A stretch of 34,422 nucleotides of DNA from a bacterium TMED144. GTDB lineage: Bacteria > Fidelibacterota > Marinisomatia > Marinisomatales > TCS55. Where the stretch lies: positions 41,463-75,884 of the forward strand of contig NHGT02000026.1 in NCBI GenBank assembly GCA_002170005.2, given 5' to 3'. The notes under the pieces are model-generated. The model was not told where the DNA came from and ran no database searches. It saw nothing but the letters and a program-made list of their open reading frames with translations. Shown piece by piece: positions 9,060 through 17,024 of the stretch. Position 1 is the stretch's first letter, and each line of letters starts with the position of its first letter. The position numbers were made by a program, and so were the translations under genes.

Positions 9060-9776
9060 ATGTCTCCAAAAAGAGGATTGGACAAATATAAACCAAGGCC
9101 TGAATGGATTCGATATTTACTTAGCTATATTGCACTTTTTTTGGGTAGAGTTATCTTTAAAATCACTATCACGGGTCAAGAGAACATCCCCAAAAAAGGA
9201 CCTTACATCATTGCTGGAAATCATTTTACCGTATTTGATCCACCTTTAGTTATATTAGCTGTAAAAAAGCCTATTTCTTTCTTGGCTGCAAGCGACATGG
9301 AGGTAAATTGGTATGAAAATTTAGGATTATGGCTTTATGGTTTTATTCCAACAAATAGAGCTCAACTAGCACCTTCTACAATTAAAAAGGCTAGAAAAGT
9401 GTTAAAACAAAATAAGATACTAGGAATATTTCCTGAAGGTAACACTGAATCAAGCAGACTAAGAAAGGCAAAACCTGGAGTTGTTTATTTGTCAACTATG
9501 GAAAAAGTTAAAATCTTACCAATTGGTATTTACGGTTTAAAGAAGAATCCTATTAATTATATCTTAAGGGGTATAAGGCCCAAGATTTCTATAAAAATCG
9601 GAAAGCCTTTTGGTCCTTTAAAACTTCCAATTAATAAATCTGAAAGAAATATGGCCCTGGAACATATTGGTAAAGAGGTTATGTTAAATATTGCTGCGCT
9701 ACTTCCAGATAAGTGCCATGGAGAATACTCTGGAGATAATATAATTTATAATATCAGAAAAAATATTAAATCATAA
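9060..9776 (+). CDS. PlsC-family 1-acylglycerol-3-phosphate acyltransferase
   Basis: 238 residues. The catalytic N-H-x4-D motif is N-H-F-T-V-F-D (His55, Asp60). The second signature F-P-E-G-N-T-E (124-130) binds the glycerol-phosphate headgroup, and a hydrophobic segment at about 19-35 probably anchors the enzyme to the inner face of the membrane. The likely reaction transfers an acyl group to lysophosphatidate to give phosphatidate in phospholipid synthesis. It is one of two PlsC-type genes in the window and, being outside the ether-lipid run, is the better candidate for the housekeeping enzyme. Its TAA stop overlaps the ATG of the next small gene (TAATG). Confidence 0.9.
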   Translation: MSPKRGLDKYKPRPEWIRYLLSYIALFLGRVIFKITITGQENIPKKGPYIIAGNHFTVFDPPLVILAVKKPISFLAASDMEVNWYENLGLWLYGFIPTNRAQLAPSTIKKARKVLKQNKILGIFPEGNTESSRLRKAKPGVVYLSTMEKVKILPIGIYGLKKNPINYILRGIRPKISIKIGKPFGPLKLPINKSERNMALEHIGKEVMLNIAALLPDKCHGEYSGDNIIYNIRKNIKS

Positions 9777-9925
9777 TGAATCAAGAAAATAAAAGTGAGC
9801 CAAAGAAGATTCACTATATTATTGTGATAAGTATAACTATTCTTTTTTTAGTTTTTCTTAGATTAAGAGCTCTTGAAAGAGAAAATATGATTAAAAACAA
9901 AGTTGAAGAGACCATTATAAATTGA
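9776..9925 (+). CDS. Small single-pass membrane protein, 49 residues
   Basis: The ATG at 9776 shares an A with the acyltransferase stop (TAATG), and the TGA at 9923-9925 overlaps the TTG start of the transglycosylase gene (ATTGA). The 49 residues form a polar basic head (M-N-Q-E-N-K-S-E-P-K-K), a hydrophobic helix of about 20 residues (Y-I-I-V-I-S-I-T-I-L-F-L-V-F-L) and a charged tail. The tight coupling on both sides is the main evidence that it is translated. I do not recognise a family. Roles such as a membrane tether or regulator for its neighbours are guesses. Confidence 0.6.
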   Translation: MNQENKSEPKKIHYIIVISITILFLVFLRLRALERENMIKNKVEETIIN

Positions 9926-10704
9926 AACTATTTATATTATTTTTTTCACTTATTGTTGGGATGCAACCAAAAGATTCTGTTTATGCTTTGATTAGAAATG
10001 AAGCCATCAATGCAGGCATTGATAAAACCTTCCTGGATAAAACATTTAATCATAAGGATATAAAGGTTCACTCTAAAATCAAGGAACTATTTGAAAAACC
10101 TTATGAAAAGAAAAGTTGGGCAGAATATAGAAAAATATTTGTAACAAAAAAAAGAGTGAACTCGGGAGCAAAATTCTACTCTGGCCAATACAACTTGCTA
10201 GATAGCACTTCAACTTCAATGAATATTGACCCTCTATTGATATTAAGTATTATTGGAGTCGAAACTAATTATGGAACTCAAAGAGGTAGTTACAATGTTT
10301 TTAATGCTCTTTATACTCAAATTAAAATTATGCCTGGAAAGCGCTCAAGATGGGCAAAGAAAGAACTCATTTCATTCTTAGAATATTGTTATAATGATAA
10401 TATTTCTCCACATTCGATTAAGGGATCTTACGCTGGAGCATTTGGTTATGGGCAATTTATACCAACTAGCTTTGTTAATTATTCTGTTGACGGAAATAAG
10501 AATGGAAAAAGAGAACCTTATGCTTGGGGGGATGTTTTTTCTAGCATTGCAAACTATTTAATCAAAAATGGCTACCCAACATCAGAAATCAAGGACCCAA
10601 AAGAGGTTTATGATTCAATATTTAGCTATAATCATTCTGATAATTACGTTAGAGTAGTTCTGGAACTAAGAAACGAAATAGAAAAAGAACTTAGTTTAAA
10701 TTAA
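9922..10704 (+). CDS. MltB-type lytic murein transglycosylase (GH103)
   Basis: 260 residues from a TTG at 9922 that overlaps the preceding stop; the reading starts directly with a signal-peptide-like K-L-F-I-L-F-F-S-L-I-V-G. The catalytic block S-I-I-G-V-E-T-N-Y-G contains the acid Glu114. The second block G-A-F-G-Y-G-Q-F-I-P-T-S-F and the D-G-N-K-N-G-K and W-G-D-V-F-S-S-I-A-N-Y motifs are those of MltB (SLT_2). It cleaves the glycan strand of peptidoglycan, leaving 1,6-anhydro-MurNAc, in the periplasm. It is shorter than E. coli MltB and has no lipobox, so it is probably soluble or held by an uncleaved signal. Its stop overlaps the ApaG start (TAATG). Confidence 0.88.
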   Translation: MKLFILFFSLIVGMQPKDSVYALIRNEAINAGIDKTFLDKTFNHKDIKVHSKIKELFEKPYEKKSWAEYRKIFVTKKRVNSGAKFYSGQYNLLDSTSTSMNIDPLLILSIIGVETNYGTQRGSYNVFNALYTQIKIMPGKRSRWAKKELISFLEYCYNDNISPHSIKGSYAGAFGYGQFIPTSFVNYSVDGNKNGKREPYAWGDVFSSIANYLIKNGYPTSEIKDPKEVYDSIFSYNHSDNYVRVVLELRNEIEKELSLN

Positions 10705-11078
10705 TGTCAAATGAAAAGATAGAGATAATCGTTTCTACTAAATTTTTACCTGAGAGATCTGATCCTACAAAATCATTATTTCTTTTTTCATATGATGTTA
10801 AAATTATGAATAATGGAAAAGATAGTGTCCAATTAAAAGATCGTTACTGGAATATAACTGATGCTAAAAACAATACAGAAGAAATTAGAGGACCTGGGGT
10901 CATCGGTAACCAACCTGTAATTAAACCTGGCCAATCATACGAATATAAAAGCTTTTGCCCATTAAAGACAGAGTTTGGAGTAATGCATGGTCATTTTGGC
11001 ATGAAAACTAGCAATGGAAAAAAATTTAATGCTAAAATTAACCCTTTTAGGTTAACCATCCCCTTTTCTGTAAATTAG
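10704..11078 (+). CDS. apaG: ApaG-domain protein
   Basis: 124 residues, the family's usual length, forming a fibronectin-III-like beta-sandwich. Conserved ApaG strings are visible: F-S-Y-D-V-K-I-M-N-N-G, V-Q-L-K-D-R-Y-W-N-I-T-D-A, the G-x-G-V-I-G-N-Q-P-V-I-K-P-G glycine-rich loop and Y-E-Y-K-S-F-C-P-L-K-T, ending with a G-x-M-H-G-H-F-G-M strand. ApaG has been linked genetically to Ap4A hydrolase and cobalt/magnesium efflux in enterobacteria, but its molecular function is not settled. The start overlaps the transglycosylase stop by one base, and pyruvate kinase follows after 8 bases, so it lies in a run of co-transcribed genes of mixed function. Confidence 0.92.
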   Translation: MSNEKIEIIVSTKFLPERSDPTKSLFLFSYDVKIMNNGKDSVQLKDRYWNITDAKNNTEEIRGPGVIGNQPVIKPGQSYEYKSFCPLKTEFGVMHGHFGMKTSNGKKFNAKINPFRLTIPFSVN

Positions 11079-11086
11079 GACTATTA

Positions 11087-12493
11087 ATGAAAACAAATAC
11101 GAAAATAATAGCGACACTGGGCCCCTCATGTAGCGATCCAGAAATCATAAACCAAATGATAAATAATGGGGCTAACATATTTAGATTAAATATGTCTCAT
11201 GGTAGCAGAGATTCGAAGATTGAACTTTATGATCTTTTAAAAGGGTTCAAATTAAAAGACGGAGAAAGACCTACCATCTTAACAGATCTATGCGGACCAA
11301 AAGTAAGAATCAATAGTAAGTTTAAAACTTTAGACATTTCTAAAGATGAAACTGTAATACTATCAAGCAAAGATTCTTTAGATGGGGAAATATTAATAAC
11401 TGAAAATATATCACTTTCAAATATTGATCTAAAATCTGAAATCCTAATTAACGATGGTAAGATAAAATTATTAGTTCAAAAAAAGATTTCAAAATTCAAA
11501 TTAGAATGTAAAGTATTAATTAGTGGCAAGGTTGAGCCAAGCAAAGGTGTAAATTTTCCAAATTCAACCTTAGATCTACCATCATTAACTATTCAAGATG
11601 TAGAAGATTTAGAACTTGCGCTTGAAAAAGGCGCAGATTTAATTGCACTGTCTTTTGTTAGAAATCATAAAGATATAAACGAAATAAAAAGAATTATGAA
11701 AAAGAATAATTCTTTTTTGCCCGTTATAGCAAAAATTGAAAAATGGGAAGCGCTCGATGATATAGATAATATTATAAGTAACTTTGATGGTGTTATGGTT
11801 GCAAGAGGCGACCTAGGAGTTGAAATTCCATCTGCAAAAGTGCCTATAGCTCAAAAAAAGATTGCTAAACTTGCCAACAAGCATGGTAAACCAGTTATAA
11901 TTGCTACACAGATGCTTGAATCAATGATAACTAATCAAGTTCCCACAAGAGCAGAAGTAAGTGATATTGCTAATTCAATTTTTGATAGCGTCGACGCATT
12001 AATGGTAACTGGAGAGACTGCAATTGGAAATTATCCTATTGAGGTTGTAAAGACTTTAAAAGATGTTATTCGCTTAACTGAAAAATCATTAGTACAAGAA
12101 AAAGTTTTCAACCCTGATGAAATAAATAAAACTGGCGATGCAATAAGCCATGCTGTCTGTCAAATAACTAAAGATTTGAATATTAACATTATCATGACAA
12201 TGACGCACAGTGGTGGCACCGCTAGAATGATATCAAAATATAGACCTCCTTCAAATGTTATTGCTCTTACCCCATTTAATTCTATCATCAGACAACTAAG
12301 ATTAATTTGGGGGATCACTCCTATAAAAGTCGATAAATATGACGATATAGATTTAATACCAGACCTTTGCAAAAGAGTAATTGATACCAACAAATTGTTG
12401 GGTAAGGGTGAAAAATTTATAATAACCGGTGGTGTTCCTATGGGCGTTTCTGGAACAACTAATTATTTATCAGTTCAAACAAACGATAATTGA
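11087..12493 (+). CDS. pyk: Pyruvate kinase
   Basis: 468 residues, full length. It converts phosphoenolpyruvate and ADP to pyruvate and ATP, the last step of glycolysis. Motifs in order: T-L-G-P-S-C near the start, F-R-L-N-M-S-H-G, D-L-C-G-P-K-V-R-I, the catalytic-lysine block A-K-I-E-K-W-E-A, M-V-A-R-G-D-L-G-V-E-I-P, A-T-Q-M-L-E-S-M, and T-R-A-E-V-S-D-I-A-N then D-A-L-M-V-T-G-E-T-A. The B-domain insertion (about residues 70-165) and a C-terminal alpha/beta effector domain are both present, so the enzyme is complete. A small variation is V-T-G-E-T-A where V/L-S-G-E-T-A is more usual. Six bases separate its stop from the next gene. Confidence 0.97.
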   Translation: MKTNTKIIATLGPSCSDPEIINQMINNGANIFRLNMSHGSRDSKIELYDLLKGFKLKDGERPTILTDLCGPKVRINSKFKTLDISKDETVILSSKDSLDGEILITENISLSNIDLKSEILINDGKIKLLVQKKISKFKLECKVLISGKVEPSKGVNFPNSTLDLPSLTIQDVEDLELALEKGADLIALSFVRNHKDINEIKRIMKKNNSFLPVIAKIEKWEALDDIDNIISNFDGVMVARGDLGVEIPSAKVPIAQKKIAKLANKHGKPVIIATQMLESMITNQVPTRAEVSDIANSIFDSVDALMVTGETAIGNYPIEVVKTLKDVIRLTEKSLVQEKVFNPDEINKTGDAISHAVCQITKDLNINIIMTMTHSGGTARMISKYRPPSNVIALTPFNSIIRQLRLIWGITPIKVDKYDDIDLIPDLCKRVIDTNKLLGKGEKFIITGGVPMGVSGTTNYLSVQTNDN

Positions 12494-12499
12494 GAGTTT

Positions 12500-13696
12500 A
12501 TGAGAAAATTATTCTTATTAGTAACAATTTTTTTATCAGTATTTTTATCATCGTGTGATAATGATGCAGCGCTAATGGAATTAGCAAATGAATTGTCTAA
12601 AAAATTTATAATTACAGATGGTCATATTGATTTACCATACAGATTAGATGGTAGATACCAAGATATATCAGGCTTGTTTGAAGGTGGAGATTTTGACTAT
12701 CTAAGAGCTAAAAAAGGGGGCCTTGATGTTCCATTTTTGGCAATATACGTTTCCGCATCATATCAAGAAACGGGTGGGGCCAAAGAAAGAGCAGATTCAT
12801 TAATTGATTTAGTAAATGAAATAGCTAACAGAGATCCTGATAAATTTGAAATTGCAAATAACGTAGAAGATGCTGAAAGAATATTTTCCCAAGGAAAAAT
12901 CGCTCTACCGATGGGTATCGAAAATGGTGCTGCCATTGAAAAAGATTTATCAAATCTTAAGCATTTTTATGATAGGGGTATTAGATACATTACTCTAACT
13001 CACTCAAAAGATAATTTAATTTGTGATTCTTCCTATGACACTACACGCACCTGGGGAGGTTTAAGCTCTTTTGGTAAAAAAGTCGTTGGCGAAATGAACA
13101 GGCTTGGGATAATGGTAGATATTTCACATGTTACTGATGAAGTAATAAATCAAATATTTGACATGACTAATGTACCAGTAATTGCATCTCATTCATCGTG
13201 CAGAAAATTTACTCCTGGTTGGGAAAGAAACATGGGAGATAAAGAAATAATACGATTAAAAGAAAATGGAGGCGTGATTCAAATTAATTTTGGTTCAGCT
13301 TTCTTGACTCAGGAATCACAAGACAAAAGAAATGAAAATAATAAAAAAGTAGAGGCTTATAAAAATCAATACAATTTGAATGATGAAGATGAAAAGTTGT
13401 TAGCCTTTAGAGAAAAAATCTTTAAAAGAAATCCCATATACGCAGATGTAAAAGACGTAGTTAAGCATATTGATCATGTCGTTGATATTGCAGGTATTGA
13501 TCACGTTGGTCTTGGGTCTGATTATGACGGCGTAGGAGATTCACTCCCTTATGGGCTCAAAGATGTTTCATTCTACCCGAATCTTATTTTTCACTTATTA
13601 AAAAGTGGTTACAGCGAAGAACAGATTGAAAAAATATGTTATAAAAATATATGGAGAGTTTGGAAAGCTGTTGAAAATACAGCAGTAAGATCATAA
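12500..13696 (+). CDS. Membrane dipeptidase, peptidase family M19 (lipoprotein)
   Basis: 398 residues. The N-terminus is a lipoprotein signal ending F-L-S-S-C with Cys19. The catalytic domain shows M19/renal-dipeptidase zinc motifs: D-G-H-I-D-L-P (His42, Asp44), M-G-I-E-N-G for the bridging glutamate, V-D-I-S-H-V-T, I-A-S-H-S-S-C-R and the late G-L-G-S-D-Y-D-G-V metal-proximal block. The enzyme hydrolyses dipeptides, including those with a D-residue at the C-terminal side, at the cell envelope. Together with the D-aminoacylase-like gene at 31121 this suggests an ability to use D-amino-acid-containing peptides, for example from peptidoglycan. It is the last plus-strand gene before the convergent ether-lipid run. 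Confidence 0.92.
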   Translation: MRKLFLLVTIFLSVFLSSCDNDAALMELANELSKKFIITDGHIDLPYRLDGRYQDISGLFEGGDFDYLRAKKGGLDVPFLAIYVSASYQETGGAKERADSLIDLVNEIANRDPDKFEIANNVEDAERIFSQGKIALPMGIENGAAIEKDLSNLKHFYDRGIRYITLTHSKDNLICDSSYDTTRTWGGLSSFGKKVVGEMNRLGIMVDISHVTDEVINQIFDMTNVPVIASHSSCRKFTPGWERNMGDKEIIRLKENGGVIQINFGSAFLTQESQDKRNENNKKVEAYKNQYNLNDEDEKLLAFREKIFKRNPIYADVKDVVKHIDHVVDIAGIDHVGLGSDYDGVGDSLPYGLKDVSFYPNLIFHLLKSGYSEEQIEKICYKNIWRVWKAVENTAVRS

Positions 13697-13723
13697 TTTT
13701 TTTTTAACATAAAATATTAAATC

Positions 13724-14545
13724 TTATGTATTTTCTAATTCTTCTGAATCTACTGCTTTTGATATTTTTTCAAATAACCATTTATTAAAAAAGATTTTTA
13801 CAAAAGGAATGTATTTTAAATAGTTGGGGATAAAGATATTTTTCTTTTTTAGCTTGATTCCTTTAATTATTAAATCTGTACAAACATCTAATTCAATTGC
13901 CTTGTTACTATGCTTTAGATGGCTATCTCCAATTTTTTCTCCGTTTGGTCCGATTGCATTTGCTCGTAAGCTTGTATTTTTTATCCAGCCCAAGTAAACA
14001 TTTATAAACTGAATTTTACCTTTGGTCTCCAATTCAAGACCTTCTAAAAATCCTTTCAGTGCATGTTTGGATGCAGAATAAAAAGTAGCTTTAGGAAACC
14101 CTATAAATGCTTGAGCTGTAGTAATGGAAACAATTGTACCGCTTGATTCTTTCAAGCTTTTAAGTGAGCAGTGTATACTGTTGACAGAACCATTAAAATT
14201 CACATTAGCCAATTCATTAAACTTTGAAATATCTTTGATTTCATCAAAACGCGACCACATGCTTAAACCTGCATTTAATATTAAATAATCAATTTGGCCA
14301 AATTCATTTATTGTCTTTGAGATTAAATTTTGACAGGACTGGATATCTGTGATATCAGTTTTAACAGAAAGAGCTGTTCCCTTAGACAAATTGATTTCTT
14401 CAGCGATTTTTTTTAATTGATTGAAATTTCTTGAAGCTAAAACAATATTAAAATTTTCTTTAGCTAATTTAAAAGATAATGACTTTCCAATTCCTGAGGA
14501 AGCGCCAGTAATGATGGCTGTTTTTTTTAAGATTTTATAGCCGAT
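13724..14545 (-). CDS. Classical SDR oxidoreductase, DHRS7-like; likely ATC start
   Basis: Read from an ATC at 14545 the protein has 273 residues and an intact Rossmann motif T-G-A-S-S-G-I-G with L-A-S-R-N following; starting at the first TTG (14389) would delete it. In-frame stop TAG at 14558-14560 and the absence of any NTG codon before the motif leave ATC at 14545 or 14533 as the only AT-type initiators. Catalytic Y-S-A-S-K is present, N-A-G is present, and the usual serine 13 residues before Tyr appears to be Thr. It overlaps no gene but starts 4 bases after the alkyl-DHAP synthase stop. The Y-S-A-S-K-H-A-L-x-G-F block resembles DHRS7/DHRS7B, the mammalian acyl/alkyl-DHAP reductase, which would be the step after the synthase. 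Confidence 0.78.
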   Translation of the reverse strand: MGYKILKKTAIITGASSGIGKSLSFKLAKENFNIVLASRNFNQLKKIAEEINLSKGTALSVKTDITDIQSCQNLISKTINEFGQIDYLILNAGLSMWSRFDEIKDISKFNELANVNFNGSVNSIHCSLKSLKESSGTIVSITTAQAFIGFPKATFYSASKHALKGFLEGLELETKGKIQFINVYLGWIKNTSLRANAIGPNGEKIGDSHLKHSNKAIELDVCTDLIIKGIKLKKKNIFIPNYLKYIPFVKIFFNKWLFEKISKAVDSEELENT

Positions 14546-14549
14546 ATTG

Positions 14550-16298
14550 TTATTTTGCTAAAATACCGTTTTTTGCGCCAAATATATTTTGTGGATCATG
14601 CGCCAATTTTAGTTCTTGAACTAGTTGCATACTGGTTTCAGATAAGGTATTTGGTAAAAAGTCTTTTCTAAGCTTACCTACGCCATGGTGATGGGATATT
14701 GAACCTCCATTTTTAATTATAACCTCTCTAAGTGTATGCTCAATTTTACTAAATTTCTCTTCCGGATCCTCTATTCCTTTCACGCTCATTCCAAGCATAA
14801 AATAAATGCACACTCCAGTGTGATAAATTTGAGGAATGCGATACGATACATAAGGTTTGCCTGGCATTTTATATAAACTATGCAATTCATTCAATTTCTC
14901 AGATACTGCATTAATTACATTTTGAATATTTGACCATGAAACTGTAGTCTCCATAGTCTCACCCATAATTTGATAATCAGAAACAAAATCTCTAACGTAG
15001 GCGATAGCATAGGTTAACATAAATCCACGTTTGCCATTGCCAGATCCACCGATCATACCCTTACATGATTTTGCTAGTTTATTTATTTTTTTCTTTTGAT
15101 AGGACACTTCTTCGCTAGTTCCTTCCATGACAATCGTCAAGGCGCACATTTTATCAGGGTCAAAACCTTTAACATTTGTGACTAAAAATTTTTCAATTTT
15201 GCTTTTTATTTTTTTTAACCCTCCTGCTCTTGGCTTCAAAGCTTGGCCAAAACGAAATTGAATGTTGTCCACTAATCTTACGCTAGCTGGTATATAATTC
15301 GTTTTAGATAATTTTTTTAAAAATGTTACTCCTTCGCCCCAACTTTTAAATAAAACTGAGTTGTATTCCTGAGCTTCAGGCCTTTCATGGATTTTTAGAA
15401 TAGCTTTTGTAATGATTCCAAGATTACCTTCTGAACCAAATAACATATTCTGAGGCTTAAATCCTATGGATCCCCTAGATATCGGTTTTATTTGATTTAT
15501 TTCACCTTTTGGGGTAACTAAATGAACATTTTCAACAATATCCTCTATGTTGCCATACTTATTCTTTTTCATGCCGCTAGCATTGGTAGCAATCCAACCG
15601 CCGATAGTTGAAAGCTCAACACTATCTGGTTCATGTCCAATCATAAAGCCTTCTTTTTCTAGCAATTCATCTAGGTTTTTTCCAGTTATACCAGCCTCAA
15701 CACATACTCTTCTGTCTTCTTTATTTATCCATTCAATTTTTGACAGTCTTCTTGTGTCAATAGAAACAACAGTTCTTTTTTCATTTTCAGGGACAGATAG
15801 TGCACGTGTTACATTGGTTCCTCCACCATAAGGGATGAGACAAACATTGTGTTTTAAGGCAACTTCAATAATTTTTCTTACGTCTTCTTCAGATTCTGGA
15901 TAAAACACTAAGTCAACTAATCGATCTATAGATTTATACAAGACTTTATATATATCTTTGAATGTTTCTTGGCCGTGACTGTGAATCAAACGTTCAGTGT
16001 TTTCAATGGTATACTTGTCATTTTCAAAAACTTTTTCTAACTCTTGATAGAATTTTTCATCAACCCTGGAGGGCGAAACAAACTTTTCATCAACTTCTTT
16101 TAATTTGTCCTTATCTTCGATTTCAATATTTAGCATTTTTTCAATGTAGGGTATAAAATCAGGCATCTCTGTTCCACTGACTTCATAACGATCACCTGAA
16201 AATTTAACAACTTTATCACCAATGGACTTAAAACCTGAATCCTTAAAACCCCATTTGTGTAAGTGTTTGTTTGATTTGCTAGCTAAAAATTTACTCAT
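14550..16298 (-). CDS. agpS: Alkyldihydroxyacetonephosphate synthase-like FAD enzyme
   Basis: 582 residues from the ATG at 16298, which overlaps the acyltransferase stop by 8 bases; an in-frame ATG at 16319 gives 589. The match to eukaryotic AGPS is close throughout: N-terminal H-K-W-G-F-K-D-S, then R-L-I-H-S-H-G-Q, the FAD pyrophosphate loop I-P-Y-G-G-G-T-N-V-T, H-E-P-D-S-V-E-L-S-T-I-G-G-W, N-A-S-G-M-K-K-N-K-Y-G-N-I-E-D, G-S-E-G-N-L-G-I-I-T, and the C-terminal S-H-H-H-G-V-G-K-L-R-K catalytic histidine block. AGPS swaps the acyl chain of acyl-DHAP for a fatty alcohol, creating the ether bond of ether lipids and plasmalogens. There is no peroxisomal targeting extension, as expected in bacteria. 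A generic FAD-linked D-lactate/glycolate oxidase is less likely given these matches. Confidence 0.9.
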   Translation of the reverse strand: MSKFLASKSNKHLHKWGFKDSGFKSIGDKVVKFSGDRYEVSGTEMPDFIPYIEKMLNIEIEDKDKLKEVDEKFVSPSRVDEKFYQELEKVFENDKYTIENTERLIHSHGQETFKDIYKVLYKSIDRLVDLVFYPESEEDVRKIIEVALKHNVCLIPYGGGTNVTRALSVPENEKRTVVSIDTRRLSKIEWINKEDRRVCVEAGITGKNLDELLEKEGFMIGHEPDSVELSTIGGWIATNASGMKKNKYGNIEDIVENVHLVTPKGEINQIKPISRGSIGFKPQNMLFGSEGNLGIITKAILKIHERPEAQEYNSVLFKSWGEGVTFLKKLSKTNYIPASVRLVDNIQFRFGQALKPRAGGLKKIKSKIEKFLVTNVKGFDPDKMCALTIVMEGTSEEVSYQKKKINKLAKSCKGMIGGSGNGKRGFMLTYAIAYVRDFVSDYQIMGETMETTVSWSNIQNVINAVSEKLNELHSLYKMPGKPYVSYRIPQIYHTGVCIYFMLGMSVKGIEDPEEKFSKIEHTLREVIIKNGGSISHHHGVGKLRKDFLPNTLSETSMQLVQELKLAHDPQNIFGAKNGILAK

Positions 16299-17013
16299 TG
16301 ATGTGCTTCTTGCTTTCATTCATAATTTTTTCTTCTAGTGATTTAGTTAATTGCTTTGCATTTAGAACATTGTCATTTTGATTAGAAATGTAATCATTAG
16401 GATCAATCGGCTCAAGAATATTTATTGTAATTTTACACGGTCTCATAAAAATTTTACCTTTTGGCCATGAATTTGATGATCCGTCGATATACATAGGAAC
16501 TATGGGCTTATTTAAGGCTAATGAAAATCTAGCAGCACCCTTCCTAAAGCTCTTCATTACATTTGGCTTTCCTCTCGATCCTTCTGGGAAAATAATTAGA
16601 TTTCTTTTGTCCAGTTCCATAAATGAATTACAGAGTGCGACTGTTTCATCAAAACTAATTGCATCGGTTCTATTTTCAGACTTCCTTGAAATTGGAATTA
16701 AGTTCATTATTAAGTTTGTCAAAACTCTTTTAATTGAACTATCAAACCAATAATCCACTGCGGCTAACATTCCGAAATGATTAAAACTTTTCCTTGCCGC
16801 ATGAGCTATCAAAGCAACATCCATATGACTATTGTGGTTGCTGCAAAAAATTGAGGGTTCATTTGGAATATTATTTCTTCCAAATACCTTAACAGGGGTG
16901 TATACAAAGAAAACAGCTTTACAATAATAATAGAAAATTATTTTCCAAATACGAAAAAAGAAGGATTGTTTTTCTGTTAAATAACTATATTGAGATTTAT
17001 CTAGGACTGACAT
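16291..17013 (-). CDS. PlsC-type acyltransferase in the ether-lipid run
   Basis: 240 residues. The acyltransferase motif is N-H-N-S-H-M-D (His60, Asp65), the second signature is F-P-E-G-S-R-G (142-148), and V-P-M-Y-I-D-G at about 172-178 is the fourth block. A hydrophobic segment at about 18-40 should hold it at the membrane. Since it overlaps alkyl-DHAP synthase by 8 bases and that enzyme needs acyl-DHAP, the acceptor here may be dihydroxyacetone phosphate (the role of GNPAT in animals) rather than lysophosphatidate. Sequence alone does not decide this: it looks like ordinary PlsC rather than like GNPAT or PlsB. A role in adding the second chain to the 1-alkyl lipid is the alternative. Confidence 0.85.
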   Translation of the reverse strand: MSVLDKSQYSYLTEKQSFFFRIWKIIFYYYCKAVFFVYTPVKVFGRNNIPNEPSIFCSNHNSHMDVALIAHAARKSFNHFGMLAAVDYWFDSSIKRVLTNLIMNLIPISRKSENRTDAISFDETVALCNSFMELDKRNLIIFPEGSRGKPNVMKSFRKGAARFSLALNKPIVPMYIDGSSNSWPKGKIFMRPCKITINILEPIDPNDYISNQNDNVLNAKQLTKSLEEKIMNESKKHINE

Positions 17014-17024
17014 CGGAAAAACAT

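Noticed and set aside
13697-13726. Possible hairpin (ACATAA with TTATGT) between the converging dipeptidase and SDR genes.
   Set aside because: The stem is six A/T-rich pairs and no T-run follows on either strand, so I do not call it a terminator.
14389-14391. TTG at 14391-14389 as the start of the SDR gene.
   Set aside because: It would remove the T-G-A-S-S-G-I-G cofactor motif, which is intact and in frame just upstream.
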